From Monoraphidium neglectum (taxonomy: Eukaryota; Chlorophyta; Chlorophyceae; Sphaeropleales; Selenastraceae), in the NCBI RefSeq assembly GCF_000611645.1, contig NW_014013347.1:1349-12075 (forward strand): a DNA stretch of 10,727 bases. The letters are read 5' to 3'. The notes below the pieces were generated by a model. The model did not search any database. It saw only the letters and a list, made by a program, of their open reading frames with translations, and was not told where the DNA came from. The position numbers were made by a program, and so were the translations under genes. Shown here piece by piece: positions 8,689 through 10,727 of this stretch (the first letter of the stretch is position 1; each line of letters starts with the position of its first letter).

Positions 8689-8947
8689 AAATAATTTGGT
8701 GGTACGTGCAAATACTTGGATCAAGCTCTACACATGCACCATGTTCTATCGTCATATATTGACGATCCCCATGACACACAGTAGCAGCGCGTGATCCGGC
8801 GCGTCACGTTGTAACCCGGGTGATAAATTGTTCCAGGCTCGTGGCCCGTTGCTGTCAATTGCAAACATCACTGAAGCTTTATTGCTTCCACAAACTGCTT
8901 CAGAGGCCACTAATCCCCAGAGATCACTTAGAGCATTGCCTGTGTTC
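8689..8947. promoter_or_regulatory. Divergent promoter between the kelch-BTB gene and the small membrane protein gene
   Basis: Only 259 bases separate the two head-to-head start codons (8688 minus, 8948 plus), so a shared bidirectional promoter is likely. The interval holds a TATAT-containing inverted repeat at 8750-8764, AT-rich sequence near 8690-8720 and CCCGGG near 8815. No ATG-led frame in the interval looks coding. Transcription start sites cannot be placed from sequence. Confidence 0.6.
8750..8764. promoter_or_regulatory. CGTCA-TATAT-TGACG inverted repeat
   Basis: Perfect 5-base arms CGTCA (8750-8754) and TGACG (8760-8764) flank TATAT. TGACG is the half-site bound by many plant-type bZIP factors, and the AT core could also serve as a TATA element for the kelch-BTB gene 62 to 76 bases downstream. 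Short perfect arms can arise by chance; the promoter position is what makes this notable. Confidence 0.4.
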
Positions 8948-9599
8948 ATGGCTGGGGGGGACTGGCGCAGCAAAGTAGTCGTGAGTTTCGCACCTCGACA
9001 GAGCGCACATAACTAACTGCGGCGAGCGATGCGCTCTGCGCTGTGCTTCATCACTAGGCACTGCCGTGCACGCACACGCTCACCCAGGCTGCACTCGACA
9101 CCGCCCGCAGGTGGCCGTGATCGTCACCGTCATTGGCGCCGGCCTCTACCCAACCGTGGTTGTGCCCCTGCAGATTGCCTACGGCGGGCGCGAGCGGCCG
9201 GTGCGGCTTCCCACTGCGTTGTGCAGGGACCTGGGAGGGGCCCCTGGGTGCGACTGGGCCAGTGCTTGGCACAACGGTCTAGCCGCGGCCCTTGTGGTGC
9301 CGGACTTGCTTGGCTCTGTATCCTGGATCACACAGGCTCATGCGTCAATGTCACTGCAGGCGCGGGACCCTTCCCTCGGGCCGGGCTTCAGCAAAAAGGG
9401 TGAGCCCAGGCTCCCTGATGCCTGCTGCGCAAGCGCAATCAAGAGGGTAGGGGTGTGTGCATGCTGGTTTGCAGTTGGATGTTGCCAGGCGGCTTTCAGC
9501 ACCACGGCACCCACTCAAGCGCTGACGCTGCGCCCCGCAGGCATGTGGAAGGAGATTGACGAGGCCGCCAACCAATCAGGGGGCAAAGACGCCCAGTGA
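8948..9599 (+). CDS. 73-residue single-pass membrane protein, possibly SMIM20/MITRAC7-like (4 exons)
   Basis: Exons 8948-8980, 9111-9200, 9360-9399 and 9541-9599 have GT-AG introns of 130, 159 and 141 bases. The phases close (0, 0, 1), giving 73 residues. ATG 8948 is the first ATG in its frame and begins MAGGDWRSK. A hydrophobic segment covers about residues 10-35 and contains IGAGLYPTVVVPLQ. A polar tail ends with MWKEIDEAANQSGGKDAQ. The pattern IGA-x-x-YP-x4-PL after a very short basic N-terminus resembles SMIM20/MITRAC7, a mitochondrial inner-membrane factor in assembly of cytochrome c oxidase subunit 1; this match is from motif only. Size, one membrane helix and the small exons are seen directly; the mitochondrial role is inferred. 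No TGTAA signal was found between its stop and the next gene. Confidence 0.7.
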
Positions 9600-9783
9600 G
9601 GCTGCGGCGGCAGTGTGGCGCCCCCTGCTGGCAGGCCGCGCATCGGCTGGAGATCCCTGAGGCAAGGTCCGCAGCCCCTGGCCTAGGCCTCCTGTAGTCG
9701 TTCCAACGTCTTGGCCTCCTTTATCGCAACGGCGTCTGCAGCAGCGGCGGTGCCAGCAGTCCCGGAAATCGCAGCTGGCTACA
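9600..9783. other. Intergenic region between two plus-strand genes
   Basis: These 184 bases must contain the 3' UTR of the small membrane protein gene and the 5' region of the TauE/SafE gene. A 10-base perfect palindrome GGCCTAGGCC lies at 9680-9689. The frame open from 9711 has no ATG before those of the next gene's region and is not called. Confidence 0.45.
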
Positions 9784-10490
9784 ATGCGCAGGGCGGCGGT
9801 AGGCATGTTATGGCGGGCGCGGTTGCAGTCGGGCGCTGGCGGCACCCCCTCTCATGCGCTTGCAGGCGGGCCCTGGAGAGTCGCACCGCGTGCCATCGCA
9901 ACAGGTGCGTGCGCAGGGAAGACATCTTTTCTGCCGCGTGCTTAAGCTGGTGCGTCGGCGGGCGCACGAGCATTGAGCTGCATGTTTGGTTCAAACACCC
10001 GCCGACTGTATCAGCGTTGCACGTGCCCGGCGCCCCTGCTGCAGTTTTGCTCTGCTGTCCTATGCATCCCTTGCCAGCATTCTGACATCGACGTGCAGCC
10101 TCACCAAGCCAAGAGCCCCTTGTCCACACCGGGCAGGCCTCAAGGACATCGAACCCAAGATCCTGTCCAAGGCCCGCCGCCTGGCCTTGGTAGGCGGCCA
10201 TGCCATCCAGCGGACCGGCTGCGCCCCCGCTGCTGTGAATTGCAGGGATGACAGCTCTTGCTTGCGCTCCTCCCTCGTTGGGTAGGGTGGGCCACTGCAG
10301 TCAAGTAGAGGACCAGCGCCCGCAGCCCAGCCACCCTTGCTTTTTGCCGCATGACCACCGCCTCCTGCACCACCCACTGCCTGGCCATTCGCGGAGCGCA
10401 GATGGTCGGCGCAGCAGCAGGCGGCTTCGGCAGCCTGGTGGGGGTGGGCGGCGGCGTGCTGATCGTGCCGGCCATCGTCAACGCCTGCCC
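9784..10490 (+). CDS. TauE/SafE-family membrane transporter with targeting presequence, 5' part (3 exons, truncated by window end)
   Basis: Exons 9784-9904, 10137-10189 and 10402-10490 have GT-AG introns of 232 and 212 bases and compatible phases (1, 0). The last exon ends in phase 2 at a GTGAGT donor, so coding continues beyond the window. Residues 1-41 contain several Arg and no acidic residue (MRRAAVGMLWRARLQSG at the start), typical of a mitochondrial or plastid presequence. Residues 42-58 (LKDIEPKILSKARRLAL) lead into a membrane segment with GGFGSLVGVGGGVLIVPAIV at about 66-85. The G-x-L-x-GVGGG-x-L-x-x-PA pattern is the hallmark of the first TauE/SafE half, a family of sulfite or organosulfur-anion exporters. 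Substrate and organelle are inferred. The start is the first ATG of a frame that splices correctly, but a further upstream exon cannot be excluded. Confidence 0.72.
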
Positions 10491-10727
10491 GTGAGTACCT
10501 GCACTTCCTGCCCGCATCATGACTGCGCGTGCGCGCTGCACTGGGGTGCTGGGTGAGGGCCAATGCCTGACCGAGGTGCTTCTCACCGTGCTCGCCCGTT
10601 GCTTGGTTGTAGACACCCAATCAGCAGCTTTGCTTTACTCTGTACTCTGCTGATCTGTGAAGCTTTGCTGCTCCTACTAGTCGCTCCCTCTTGTCGCAAC
10701 CCCTCACGCCTCCAACCCCTCCCCCCC
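10491..10727 (+). other. Intron 3 of the TauE/SafE gene, running to the window end
   Basis: It starts with GTGAGT at 10491. The sequence to the end is pyrimidine-rich and finishes in a C/T run like the tract before an acceptor. A possible acceptor TTGTAG at 10607-10612 is followed by an open hydrophobic frame, but that frame does not match the TauE/SafE continuation and is not called an exon. Confidence 0.45.

Noticed and set aside
7105..8724. One 539-codon minus-strand open frame taken as a single exon
   Set aside because: Only the part from the ATG at 8688 to 7917 fits the kelch protein. Beyond that the frame reads Arg/Ala/His-rich noise, while splice sites and kelch motifs move to other frames. 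Its first codon at 8724 is TTG, not ATG.
10613..10727. A fourth TauE/SafE exon after TTGTAG at 10607-10612
   Set aside because: The frame stays open and is hydrophobic to the window end, but it is pyrimidine-driven and lacks the Gly-Thr-Ser type motif expected after the first signature.

Overview
The window is nuclear DNA from a photosynthetic eukaryote, most likely a chlorophyte green alga. It is GC-rich. Genes are cut into many short exons by introns of mostly about 130 to 260 bases with GTGAGN or GTAAGN donors and pyrimidine-rich NCAG acceptors. TGTAA, the usual green-algal polyadenylation signal, occurs downstream of genes. There are long CTG/CCT runs and targeting-peptide-like first exons. 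The species cannot be named from the sequence. No rRNA, tRNA, transposon, CRISPR or bacterial operon structure is visible. All gene models below were built by hand from splice consensus, intron phase and protein motifs.

Left part (1-2569): bases 1 to about 250 look like the 3' end of a plus-strand gene lying outside the window, with TGTAA and AATAAA. Next, on the minus strand, is a five-exon gene (2569 to 383) for a 468-residue protein. It has a glutamine-rich N-terminus, a polyQ/polyE tract, an F-box split over three exons and a SAP domain split over two. Bases 2570-3311 are mainly the 3' untranslated region of the next gene and the start region of the F-box gene.

Centre (3312-8688): a twelve-exon minus-strand gene encodes a 971-residue protein with N-terminal kelch repeats followed by a BTB-like domain and a helical BACK-like tail. 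All exon phases close. One of its introns is predicted to be GC-AG.

Right part (8689-10727): a 259-base divergent promoter separates the kelch-BTB gene from a plus-strand four-exon gene for a 73-residue single-pass membrane protein, possibly related to SMIM20/MITRAC7. Downstream on the plus strand is the 5' part of a TauE/SafE-family transporter gene with a targeting-like presequence. It runs off the right end.

Functional picture: the two tandem minus-strand genes are both candidate substrate adaptors of cullin-RING ubiquitin ligases (F-box with SCF/CUL1, kelch-BTB with CUL3). The two plus-strand genes encode organelle- or membrane-type proteins. No evidence joins the four into one pathway. 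The most unusual points are the F-box plus SAP combination, the kelch-before-BTB order and the intron whose retention would remove SAP exactly.
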